Shown here: piece after piece, positions 29,148 through 36,867 of the stretch
Numbering within the stretch: the first letter of the stretch is position 1
Layout: every line of letters starts with the position of its first letter
NCBI RefSeq assembly: GCF_009388985.1
Contig: NZ_CP036422.1
Span: forward strand, 2,990,501-3,054,500
DNA length: 64,000 bases
DNA from: Halioglobus maricola
GTDB taxonomy: Bacteria; Pseudomonadota; Gammaproteobacteria; Pseudomonadales; Halieaceae
Reading direction: 5' to 3'
Program-made: the position numbers and the translations under genes
Notes under the pieces: model-generated
The model's database searches: none
Told to the model about the DNA's origin: nothing
What the model saw: only the letters and a program-made list of their open reading frames with translations

Positions 29148-29786
29148 ATGTCCACTCGCATCAAACTCTGGCTTGTACCTGCACTGCTCTATGCACTGTT
29201 TGTTTACTGGTACACCGACTTTGGCGGCCCGCTGAACGACGCCGAAGTTGATCAATTCGTCGCGACTATGAAAAGCAACGGCAGCGACCCCGAAGTCGTC
29301 GCCTTCATTGAGAAGTTCGCACGCCAGGACAGCGGCCGCCAGTTCCTCATGGTCAACAATATCGATATGAACGAGAGCCCCCCCGATGTCGAAGGCGCGG
29401 AACCTGGCGAAAACGCCTCAGACCTCATGGCTCGCTATATGGAGCATATGATACCCGCGCTACTTTCCCGCGCCAGTCACCCGGTATTTATCGGTGCCGC
29501 TGTCTATCCCGCCCTGGATCTGGTGGGTATCGAAGGTGCGGAAAACTGGGACCAGGCGGCACTGTTTCGCTATCGCAGCCGCCGCACTTTCCTGGAGATC
29601 GTGACCAATCCTGCCTTCAATGGAAAGCACCACTTCAAGACAGCCGCACTGGAAAAAACTATCGCTTATCCAACGGAAACCAACGTCTATCTCGGTGACC
29701 CAAGGCTGCTGCTAGGGCTTGTATTACTCGCATTCACCGCGCTACTGGACAGCATCAGGATGTCCAGGAACGCTACGAAAGAATGA
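29148..29786 (+). CDS. two-helix membrane protein, paralogue of the next gene
   Basis: A 212-residue protein with an N-terminal membrane helix (about 5-23), a soluble domain, and a C-terminal helix (about 185-203). The soluble domain contains QFLMVNNIDMN, SHPVFIGAAVYP and a distinctive ALFRYRSRRTFLEI...KTAALEKTIAYP run that resembles dimeric alpha/beta-barrel (DUF1330/ABM-like) domains. The same features recur in the neighbouring gene on the other strand. It probably belongs to the GST-2 transcript (39 nt gap). A role as a membrane-tethered binding or monooxygenase-like protein is possible, but I do not recognise a characterised family. Confidence 0.7.
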   Translation: MSTRIKLWLVPALLYALFVYWYTDFGGPLNDAEVDQFVATMKSNGSDPEVVAFIEKFARQDSGRQFLMVNNIDMNESPPDVEGAEPGENASDLMARYMEHMIPALLSRASHPVFIGAAVYPALDLVGIEGAENWDQAALFRYRSRRTFLEIVTNPAFNGKHHFKTAALEKTIAYPTETNVYLGDPRLLLGLVLLAFTALLDSIRMSRNATKE

Positions 29787-30393
29787 GCTGTAAGATCATC
29801 GCAGCAAGGGCCAGGACCATAGCGACTGTTACCCGCGGAGAGGCGTACAAGTTCACCTGAGACTGCGCTGGAAAAGCGAACGTCTGCTGCAATGCAGCAA
29901 TCTTGTACTTGTGAATATCCTGGAAACTCGAACTCGCAAACGACAGTTCAACGAAGTCGCGCCGAGAGCGATATCGAATCAGACCCGCCGCATGCCAACC
30001 GGGATCGGATGGCGTATTCCATCCGTCCAGATAGCCGCCCACAGCGCGACTCGTGATTACGGGATGCCCAGCACGGCGAACGACTCGCCCCATGAAGGGC
30101 CTGAAGTATTCCTGCAGTACGGCATCGGCTCGCGCATCCTGCCCCGTGTCGGGGTGCTTGATCGGCGAGGCATTGAACTGCAGTAAGTTCACCATGATGA
30201 ATTCCCTGCCGTCGTCCTTTTCGAGAAATTTCTTCATCACGGCGAGGTCAGTGGCATCAAGTTCCTCACTCTGTTCAAGCAGCCGAGTGTATTTCTCAAC
30301 CTCCGCGACAGAGAGAGGCTTGCGCAGGCCGTCATACCAGAGCCGAAATGCCAGGTATATCGCCAGAGCTACCATCCAGATTGCTGTGATCAC
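29773..30393 (-). CDS. two-helix membrane protein, convergent paralogue
   Basis: A 206-residue protein with the same plan as its neighbour: an N-terminal helix, REFIMVNLLQFN, GHPVITSRAVGGYL, GLIRYRSRRDFVEL...KIAALQQTFAFP, and a C-terminal helix. The matched positions show the two genes arose by duplication, yet they now face each other and overlap by 14 nt at the 3' ends. It starts with GTG at 30393, 27 nt after the patatin gene on the same strand, so it is probably read with that lipase. Function unknown; the fold looks like a dimeric alpha/beta barrel between two membrane anchors. Confidence 0.7.
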   Translation of the reverse strand: MITAIWMVALAIYLAFRLWYDGLRKPLSVAEVEKYTRLLEQSEELDATDLAVMKKFLEKDDGREFIMVNLLQFNASPIKHPDTGQDARADAVLQEYFRPFMGRVVRRAGHPVITSRAVGGYLDGWNTPSDPGWHAAGLIRYRSRRDFVELSFASSSFQDIHKYKIAALQQTFAFPAQSQVNLYASPRVTVAMVLALAAMILQLILS

Positions 30394-30420
30394 AAGGCCG
30401 TGCCCCCTTTTAGCTGTTAT

Positions 30421-31842
30421 TTAGACGACAAGGTTTTGTTCGTGACGCTGCAGTATCTCCCGCAGCGTACGACTGATCCGAGTTTGCTGCCGAATCATCT
30501 CCAGTTTTGGCCAGGTACTGCGCTCGCCCGAGGCGACCAACTTGAGTACCTGTTTCTCCCCGGGGAAGCCGAGCAGAGAACGGGGGTTGATCAAGCGATA
30601 GTCCGGCAGAATATTGATATCACCCACGTAGTCCTGGTTTATGATTGATCGCATCAGGCTGGTGGCCTGGGTGATTGGACCATTCTTCTTGTCCGCTCGA
30701 TCGAGGATCGTAGTGACCGCGTTAAACCATTCACGAGTGGTGCGACGGCTCGCGTTCTGAAGCAGCCCAAGGGTGGTTTGCTTGCGATGTCCGTCACTCA
30801 CAAATGGCAGCACATGAGGGTTGGTTTGGCTGACGATATAATGATTAACCCCGTACAAACGCGCCAAACGCTTGGCGGGCATGTCGTCACTGACTGAACC
30901 ATCTACCCAGCGACGCGACGGCAAATAGCTCTTGATATACCCGTCGTCATCCAATGCCTGCAGGGTCACGGGCGGGTATATCCCGGGCACCGCGGCAGAA
31001 GCGAGTACGGCACTGCGCATCAGCACAGAGGGCGAGGTCGTGGCATTAAGAAGACGGGATGTCTGGTGCGTTTCCGCCGGAGCGATAGAGACATTCATCG
31101 CCCTGCCGGTTTTCTCAAAGGCCTTCTGAAAGGTCATATCATCGGGTAAATACTGCCTCAGGCTCTCCTCTATATCCGCCTGATCGGTAGTTCCCGGGCG
31201 CTTGGAAGCGTCAGGCATTCTTTCGAGAAACACCTCGGGCTCCATGATTTCGCGCAACTCGTCGTCCGTGTGACTGCAGACAATGCTCCCTACAATAGAA
31301 CCGCCACTGGAACCCGACATCACAGCAGGAAGCAGGTCAGCCTCTTGCAGCGCCCGCGCAACGCCCATGTGAAAATACAGCAGAGAGCCGGAGCCGCTCA
31401 TCATAAATGCAGTGTGGCCAAAACAATGACTGGCCCGCCGGAAGAAATCGAGTTTTTCTTCGGGGCTTATATCTCCGGTATCTTCGCCGGAGAGGTGTTC
31501 AAGAGTATGGACAATCTCCTCGATGTAATCCTCAATAACTAGCTTGGTGCCAGAGAGCGCATGCCCGTAAAGACCCGCCCGGCCCATCCCCCCCATATTG
31601 CCGTGTATGCCCTCGTTCAAGGTATACAGCAAGCCGCGATGATCGTGCCGGGCCTTGAGACTGCGCAGGCGATCAAGGCGGGTTCGAATGGAGACGTAAT
31701 CGTATTGTCGACTGTGATCACTCCGGCGCCAGCGGTCCAGACCCTGGCGCTTGTCGTAAGCCTCTGCAGCTTCGCGCCACTCCTGATAGCTGCCCGCACC
31801 TCTCAGCGCTCGTTTGGCTTGGAACTGCGTCGCTATACCCAT
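30421..31842 (-). CDS. patatin-like phospholipase/triacylglycerol lipase with DUF3336 region
   Basis: A 473-residue lipase of the patatin family, closest in layout to plant/yeast TAG lipases (SDP1/Tgl type). An N-terminal DUF3336-like helical region (about 1-120, with YDYVSIRTRLDRL) is followed by the patatin core. The catalytic Ser is in GSSGGS (GxSxG), and the dyad Asp is in WVDGSVSDDMPAKRL. The loop that forms the oxyanion hole, usually GGGxxG, reads SGSGSLLYFHMGV here, so two of its glycines are changed. It may release fatty acids from phospholipid or storage lipid for the beta-oxidation genes nearby. Substrate preference cannot be read from the sequence. Confidence 0.88.
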   Translation of the reverse strand: MGIATQFQAKRALRGAGSYQEWREAAEAYDKRQGLDRWRRSDHSRQYDYVSIRTRLDRLRSLKARHDHRGLLYTLNEGIHGNMGGMGRAGLYGHALSGTKLVIEDYIEEIVHTLEHLSGEDTGDISPEEKLDFFRRASHCFGHTAFMMSGSGSLLYFHMGVARALQEADLLPAVMSGSSGGSIVGSIVCSHTDDELREIMEPEVFLERMPDASKRPGTTDQADIEESLRQYLPDDMTFQKAFEKTGRAMNVSIAPAETHQTSRLLNATTSPSVLMRSAVLASAAVPGIYPPVTLQALDDDGYIKSYLPSRRWVDGSVSDDMPAKRLARLYGVNHYIVSQTNPHVLPFVSDGHRKQTTLGLLQNASRRTTREWFNAVTTILDRADKKNGPITQATSLMRSIINQDYVGDINILPDYRLINPRSLLGFPGEKQVLKLVASGERSTWPKLEMIRQQTRISRTLREILQRHEQNLVV

Positions 31843-31899
31843 TTGGCTTCCCTATACATCCATCACGTTAGTCGATAACTTCTACTGTCAGCAAAGACA

Positions 31900-32604
31900 T
31901 TATGCACCCTCTCTGCTGAAAAACGCAGCTCGCATGCCGCGGAGTTGGGGCACTTTATATGCCTCGGGCAATGTGCAGATTCTGTCCATATGGGTAGTAC
32001 TGCCGTCGGCATACTCCCACACCAGTTGGTCGCCCTGCATATAGCGCTTGACCACTACCGGACCCCAACCAAAGGGGTGGAAATCCAGCACCCCGTTATT
32101 CCAGATCATACTGGCTGACGTGCGCATGCAGTACTCGTTATCGCCAACGGTGAAGAGCACCGAACCCTCGGTATCGTCAGTATTTAGGCCCGCCGTGCTG
32201 TTGGGGCCATAGTCGTGAATAAGCCCGCTTGAAGTTACTACGACACGGCTGCCGCACTGCTCTACCCGCTCGACGTGCCCTACATGGCCACCCTCCACGC
32301 CGATCCACAGGCCCCGGATATCATCAGCGCCCTCTGTCAAAGGCTCGGTACATTGGGCCAGAATCGGCAGCGGAAAATGTGCGTAGCCGCAGCCCGGCGT
32401 ATTACCCTTGGGTATTTCCACCGCCCGCATGCCGCTGCCGTCGAGTTCCGGCAGATCACAGTAATCAAGGGTACTGCCATCACCTGCCAGGGTGGCCGGG
32501 TCTGTCGTCAATGGCGGCCGCGACGAAAAGTAGCCCAGCCAGAACAGAAACAGGAACAGACAGAGCGGCACCACGACAAGCGCGATAAGTATTTTCTTGA
32601 GCAT
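31900..32604 (-). CDS. membrane-anchored protein of unknown function
   Basis: A 234-residue protein with one strong N-terminal membrane helix (about 5-27) and a periplasmic-looking soluble part. The soluble part has about five cysteines, several in short segments such as LDYCDLPEL, PGCGYAHF, EQCGSRVVV, NEYCMRT and RICTLPEA, which could form disulfides. The Gly/Trp-rich GLWIGVEGGHVGHVERVEQC and FGWGPVVVKRY runs suggest a beta-rich domain. I do not recognise a family. It lies 5 nt from the hydratase gene upstream on the same strand, so it is part of the enoyl-CoA hydratase/acyl-CoA dehydrogenase operon. An export or envelope role is only suggested by the anchor. Confidence 0.6.
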   Translation of the reverse strand: MLKKILIALVVVPLCLFLFLFWLGYFSSRPPLTTDPATLAGDGSTLDYCDLPELDGSGMRAVEIPKGNTPGCGYAHFPLPILAQCTEPLTEGADDIRGLWIGVEGGHVGHVERVEQCGSRVVVTSSGLIHDYGPNSTAGLNTDDTEGSVLFTVGDNEYCMRTSASMIWNNGVLDFHPFGWGPVVVKRYMQGDQLVWEYADGSTTHMDRICTLPEAYKVPQLRGMRAAFFSREGA

Positions 32605-32609
32605 TTCAG

Positions 32610-33278
32610 TTACCCGGCCTCTGCAACAAGAGCGTCAGCCATGGGGCCAAACCACGTTTGCTTCAGGGTTTTGAAAATGCCTGGCTCCTTGGTGGCCAAC
32701 TTATTTGCCAGCGCTTTTGCCTGGTCCAGCAATGTTTCGGCCGATGCCTTGCTATCGACGATACCTGCCGCCATCCCCTCAACGGCGGTATAGCGCTTAC
32801 CGGTGAGCAAGGCATCGCGAGCAGTATTGGCTGGCAGCTTGCCTTGCAAAATACCCATCATAGCGGGGGGAATGGGCACGCCCACATCCACCTCTGAGAT
32901 ACAGAACCAGCCCTTATCCTCACGCATGATGCGATAGTCGCAGGACAAAGCCATAAATGCACCTCCGGCAAACGCATGGCCGTTAACAGCTGCTACCGTT
33001 GGACATGGAAGAATCAGGAAACGCTGGTGGATCTCGGCCATACGCCGTCCAAACGGGCCCATTTGCTCGGGCGATAGCGTCATCAGCTTTTCCAGATTGA
33101 GGCCACTACAGAAAAACTTGTCGACCCCCGTCAGCACCAGCGATGTGCCCTGGCCACAGTCTGCCTCCACCGTATCCAGAATTTCCAGCATGCGCTGATG
33201 CCACTCAGGGCAGATCGTATTGGCACCGTCGTTCATGGTCACCAGGTGGAGTTCACCTACCTTTTCGTAGTCGATCAT
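32610..33278 (-). CDS. enoyl-CoA hydratase/isomerase family protein
   Basis: A 222-residue crotonase-fold enzyme, on the short side for the family. The CoA/oxyanion-hole loops are visible as FFCSGLNLEKL and VNGHAFAGGAFMALSCDYRIM. The region corresponding to the catalytic acids (WFCISEVDVGVPIPP) contains a Glu before VDVG, as in enoyl-CoA isomerases and Delta3,Delta2 types. I set the start at the ATG at 33278, with AGGAATT upstream. It follows two acyl-CoA dehydrogenase genes with 15-22 nt gaps, which supports a beta-oxidation-like role on an acyl-CoA intermediate. Hydratase versus isomerase activity is undecided. Confidence 0.88.
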   Translation of the reverse strand: MIDYEKVGELHLVTMNDGANTICPEWHQRMLEILDTVEADCGQGTSLVLTGVDKFFCSGLNLEKLMTLSPEQMGPFGRRMAEIHQRFLILPCPTVAAVNGHAFAGGAFMALSCDYRIMREDKGWFCISEVDVGVPIPPAMMGILQGKLPANTARDALLTGKRYTAVEGMAAGIVDSKASAETLLDQAKALANKLATKEPGIFKTLKQTWFGPMADALVAEAG

Positions 33279-33292
33279 TGTAATTCCTGTTT

Positions 33293-34453
33293 TCAAGCGG
33301 CCACGGCGGCGGCTGGTTGCTCGGAGGCGTTTACCAGGGCAGCAAAGCACTGCTGTTGGTAATCGGCATCGCCGAACAGGGTGTTGGCGATCATCAGGCG
33401 CTTAACGTAGGAGCCCACAGAGAGTTCCTCGGTCATACCCATGCCGCCGTGCATCTGAATGCCCTCACCGCCGATCTTGCGACCAGCACGACCTACCATG
33501 ACTTTCAGCGCCAGCAAACTGCGCTGTGCGTCCTCATCGCCTGCTTCCAGTGCGCAAACCGCTCGATAGAGCAGGGATTTGGTGTTTTCGCAGGCAGCGA
33601 ACATGTCCACCATGCGGTGCTGTAGTGCCTGGAACGAGCCGATATGGGTGCCGAACTGCTTGCGGGTTTTCAGGTAATCCAGCGTCTGGGTATTGAGGGA
33701 CTCCATCGCCCCCAGGGCATCGGCTGCAACGGCGAGCATGGCCCGGTCTACCACAGGCCTCATCAGGCTGTAGCCCTCTCCCGGGCCACCGATCACCGCT
33801 TCAGCGGTGACATTGTCCAGGGTGATGTTTGCCGCTTCACGGCCATCAGTCATACGGTAAGCCGTTGTGTTCACTCCTTCTGCAAAAGCGTCGACGAGGA
33901 ACAGACTCAGACCACTTTCGTCAGATTGCTCACCGGATGTACGCGCTAGAACCACCAGTTTCTGCGCAGCGCTGCCATTGAGCACGACCGTTTTTTCCCC
34001 ATTGAGCACCCAGCTCACGCCATCCTGCCGGGCGCGGGTTTTCACATCACTCATAGAGTACCGGCTCTGACGTTCAACGAAGGCGAAGGAGCCCTGCAGC
34101 TCGCCGGCAATAATCTGCGGAATCAGCTCATTCGTTAACTCAGCATTGGCACCGGCTTGCAGTAGACCGCCAAACAACAATACTGTCGGCAGGAAGGGCT
34201 CCGATACCAGGCCTCGACCGAACTCCTGCATGATCACCATAGTATCTACCGGACCACCTCCAAAGCCGCCATACTCCTCAGCGAAAGGAATGGACAACCA
34301 GCCCAGTTCCGCGAACTTCTGCCAGTGCTCAGCACTGAAACCATGCTGTAACGCTACCGTCGCGTTGCGTTGGTCAAAAGCGTAATTATCCTGGACGAAG
34401 CGTGCCACGCTATCCTGGATCATGGTCTGTTCTTCGGTAAGATTAAAATTCAT
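33293..34453 (-). CDS. acyl-CoA dehydrogenase, small-subunit type
   Basis: A 386-residue FAD acyl-CoA dehydrogenase. Recognisable parts are the N-terminal helical domain (FNLTEEQTMIQDSVARF), the middle beta domain with SFAFVERQSRYSMS and LNGEKTVVLNGSAAQKLVVLART, and the C-terminal domain with GGMGMTEELSVGSYVKRL. The substrate-loop pattern resembles the paired alpha/beta ACADs of steroid and branched-chain degradation rather than straight-chain enzymes, and the neighbouring gene encodes a second ACAD of the complementary type. The two are therefore probably subunits of one heteromeric enzyme. They introduce an alpha,beta double bond that the adjacent hydratase could act on. Confidence 0.93.
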   Translation of the reverse strand: MNFNLTEEQTMIQDSVARFVQDNYAFDQRNATVALQHGFSAEHWQKFAELGWLSIPFAEEYGGFGGGPVDTMVIMQEFGRGLVSEPFLPTVLLFGGLLQAGANAELTNELIPQIIAGELQGSFAFVERQSRYSMSDVKTRARQDGVSWVLNGEKTVVLNGSAAQKLVVLARTSGEQSDESGLSLFLVDAFAEGVNTTAYRMTDGREAANITLDNVTAEAVIGGPGEGYSLMRPVVDRAMLAVAADALGAMESLNTQTLDYLKTRKQFGTHIGSFQALQHRMVDMFAACENTKSLLYRAVCALEAGDEDAQRSLLALKVMVGRAGRKIGGEGIQMHGGMGMTEELSVGSYVKRLMIANTLFGDADYQQQCFAALVNASEQPAAAVAA

Positions 34454-34475
34454 TGCTTATCTCCTGACGATCAGC

Positions 34476-35663
34476 CTACAGGCCCAGTACATGCTTTGCG
34501 GTGACGTTTTTCTGCACTTCATCGGAACCACCATAAATGGAGGATGCGCGCCCGCGGAAGTACAGCTTCTGTGCAACGTCGGCAAAGTCATGGCCTAGCT
34601 GCGACGAACTCAAATCCCCCTGCTGTGTCTGGCTGTAGTAGCCGGCCACGTCCATGCGCAGTTCCTGTAACGTCTTCTGGATGGTTGTGCCTTGCAGCTT
34701 CAACAACGAGGACTCCGGCCCGGGCATCCCACCCTCCGCAGCGGCTGCCAGCACACGCAACTCGGTAAACTCCAGTGCCATCAGGTCTATCTCTACCTCT
34801 GCCAGGCGATTTGCGAACACCGGGTCATCGAGTAACGATTGTCCGCCGTTGACCTCGTCGCGAGCCAATTCTCGCAGCTGTGCCAGGTTGCGCTTCGATT
34901 CAGCTACCTCAGCGATAGACAGCCTCTCGTGCACTAGGAGTGACTTGGCATAGGTCCAGCCCTTGCCCTCTTCGCCGATACGGTTGCTCACTGGCACCCG
35001 AGCGTTGTCGAAGTGCACTTCATTCAGGTGGTAAATACCGTCGATGGTGTCGATCGGGCTTACAGTCACGCCAGGGGTGTTCATATCGACCAGAAGGAAG
35101 CTGATGCCTTCCTGCTTCCGGCCACTGTTGTCGGTGCGCACCAGGCAGAAAATCCAGTCCGCAGCCTGGGCGAACGATGTCCATATTTTGCTGCCGCTGA
35201 CTACGTACTCGTCGCCGTCTCTTTCCGCCTTACACTGCAGCGATGCAAGGTCGGAGCCGGCACCCGGCTCTGAATAGCCCTGACACCACCAGTCGTCACT
35301 GTTGAGGATACGCGGTAAGAAGCGTGCCTTTTGCTCTGCACTGCCATAGGTGTAAATCACCGGTGCCACCATGGTCACGCCGAAGGGAATCGGTGCGGGC
35401 GCCCCTGCCTTGCCACGCTCGGCATTAAAGATAAAGTGCTGGGTCATGCTCCAGTCCTGACCTCCGTACTCAACCGGCCAGCCAGGGGCCATCCAGCCCC
35501 TGGCATTAAGGCGGCGCTGATATTCGAGCATCGCAGCTTTAAGATTGGGCGATGCCTCCGCACCCTCGAGCTGGGCGCGTAAGTCATCATCAAGGGTATC
35601 GGCAAAAAACTGGCGGACCTCCGCCTGAAATGCGAGCTCTTCGTCGCTAAATCTTGTATCCAC
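34476..35663 (-). CDS. acyl-CoA dehydrogenase, large-subunit type
   Basis: A 395-residue acyl-CoA dehydrogenase with GWMAPGWPVEYGGQDWS in the first domain. The middle domain has CQGYSEPGAGSDLASLQC and SGSKIWTSFAQAADWIFCLVRT, and the C-terminus carries IYGGSDEVQKNVTAKHVLGL, which holds flavin contacts. This matches the FadE-type ACAD found next to a shorter ACAD in heteromeric enzymes. It starts at GTG (35663) with AGGAG a few bases upstream, and is 22 nt ahead of the small-subunit gene. It probably belongs to a transcript starting upstream of the haloalkane dehalogenase-like gene (16 nt gap). Confidence 0.93.
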   Translation of the reverse strand: MDTRFSDEELAFQAEVRQFFADTLDDDLRAQLEGAEASPNLKAAMLEYQRRLNARGWMAPGWPVEYGGQDWSMTQHFIFNAERGKAGAPAPIPFGVTMVAPVIYTYGSAEQKARFLPRILNSDDWWCQGYSEPGAGSDLASLQCKAERDGDEYVVSGSKIWTSFAQAADWIFCLVRTDNSGRKQEGISFLLVDMNTPGVTVSPIDTIDGIYHLNEVHFDNARVPVSNRIGEEGKGWTYAKSLLVHERLSIAEVAESKRNLAQLRELARDEVNGGQSLLDDPVFANRLAEVEIDLMALEFTELRVLAAAAEGGMPGPESSLLKLQGTTIQKTLQELRMDVAGYYSQTQQGDLSSSQLGHDFADVAQKLYFRGRASSIYGGSDEVQKNVTAKHVLGL

Positions 35664-35679
35664 GGTTATCTCCTATTCA

Positions 35680-36693
35680 TTAGCGGCCAGTGACATCCAG
35701 AATGGCCTTCACACATTGTTCGGGCTGGTCCTGTTGCGGGAAGTGACCGGCGGGGCCTATGGTTCTATGATCGACCCCCTGACAACCGGGCACGGAATCC
35801 AGAAACGGTTGCTCCATGCCGGCTGTCACCGGGTCATCATCGGCGAAAGCACACAGAAAGGGCTTGTCGAACTGTTTGAGCACTTTCCACGCGATTTTGT
35901 TTTCAGCGACTTCCGGTTCGTCTGCGAACAGAGGCACGAGTGACGGAAAGCGGCGAGCCCCCGCCAGGTAGGACTCGTCGGGGTAAGGCGCGTTAAAGGC
36001 CTCCTTTTCAAGCTCGGTGAGCGGTGCGGCATTCCCAATAAGGTCGATTGGATCACCCGGGCGCACTATTTCCGGGCTTTCAGCGCAGAACTTGCGCCAG
36101 TAAAGGAACCCCGGAACCCCAGGAGGGCCACCTTCATAATTGCCGCGAAAACACGCTTCCAGTTCCGCCGCCTTCACCACGGGCAGGGTCTTATAGGTTT
36201 CTCTGGCAGGCCCCGCGAACTCATCAGGTATTGGCCCGGCGGGCAACCCCCCATTGGACAACACTACGCCGGAAAATCGCTCCGGGAATGCCGCCACCAG
36301 GCGCAGGCCAATCAGGCTGCCCCAGTCCTGTAAGAACACTGTTATGCCGGTGAGATCCAACTGGGCTAACCAGTCGCTCATCCAGGCCACATGACGGGCG
36401 TAGGTGTAGTCCTCTAGCCGGACAGGCTTGTCCGAGCGTCCAAAGCCAACGAGGTCAGGGGCGATAACGCGAAAACCAGCCGCAACCAACGGAGGAATCA
36501 TATGCCGGTAAAGATAGCTCCAGGCGGGCTGGCCGTGCAGCAACAGGACTACATCACCATCAGGCGCTCCCTCATCCAGATAGTGAATGCGCAGCTCACC
36601 CCCTTCGGTGTCATCTACCTGCAGGTAGTTGGGATTGAAGGGATAACCGGGCAGATTATCGAATCGCTCGTCGGGTGTACGTCTGGCTTGCAT
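35680..36693 (-). CDS. haloalkane dehalogenase-type alpha/beta hydrolase
   Basis: A 337-residue alpha/beta hydrolase with haloalkane dehalogenase features. The oxyanion turn is HGQPAWSYLYR (53-63). The nucleophile is Asp123 in LQDWGSLIG, with the halide-binding Trp124 directly after it, and the His base is His317 in PAGHFPQQDQP. An acidic cluster FADDDPVT (284-291) can supply the acid. Gln in HGQP replaces the Glu of the well-known HGEP motif of type I enzymes. It may remove halogen, or act as an epoxide hydrolase, in the same pathway. It is the first gene of the acyl-CoA dehydrogenase operon and diverges from the TonB receptor across site C. Confidence 0.85.
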   Translation of the reverse strand: MQARRTPDERFDNLPGYPFNPNYLQVDDTEGGELRIHYLDEGAPDGDVVLLLHGQPAWSYLYRHMIPPLVAAGFRVIAPDLVGFGRSDKPVRLEDYTYARHVAWMSDWLAQLDLTGITVFLQDWGSLIGLRLVAAFPERFSGVVLSNGGLPAGPIPDEFAGPARETYKTLPVVKAAELEACFRGNYEGGPPGVPGFLYWRKFCAESPEIVRPGDPIDLIGNAAPLTELEKEAFNAPYPDESYLAGARRFPSLVPLFADEPEVAENKIAWKVLKQFDKPFLCAFADDDPVTAGMEQPFLDSVPGCQGVDHRTIGPAGHFPQQDQPEQCVKAILDVTGR

Positions 36694-36815
36694 TGTCCGA
36701 AAGAACTCCTTGTTGTTGGTTCAGCAAAATCACTTTTGCCTAGTTATTAATCTCGAAACTCATCTCATCATCGCTTGATTTTCTGGACGTTTCAACATAT
36801 CTTATGCCGATACTT

Positions 36816-36836
36816 TATGACACAAGTAGTGCCATT
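36816..36836. promoter_or_regulatory. shared inverted repeat upstream of the TonB receptor (site C)
   Basis: TATGACA-CAAGTAG-TGCCATT shows the same arms and 7-nt spacer as the sites at 28010, 46432 and 51028. It lies 32 nt before the receptor start codon and about 120 nt from the divergent dehalogenase-type gene, so it could control both. Operator function is inferred from recurrence at four regulated-looking positions. Confidence 0.65.
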
Positions 36837-36867
36837 ACAAGATAATAATCTTCAAAGGAGTATCACC

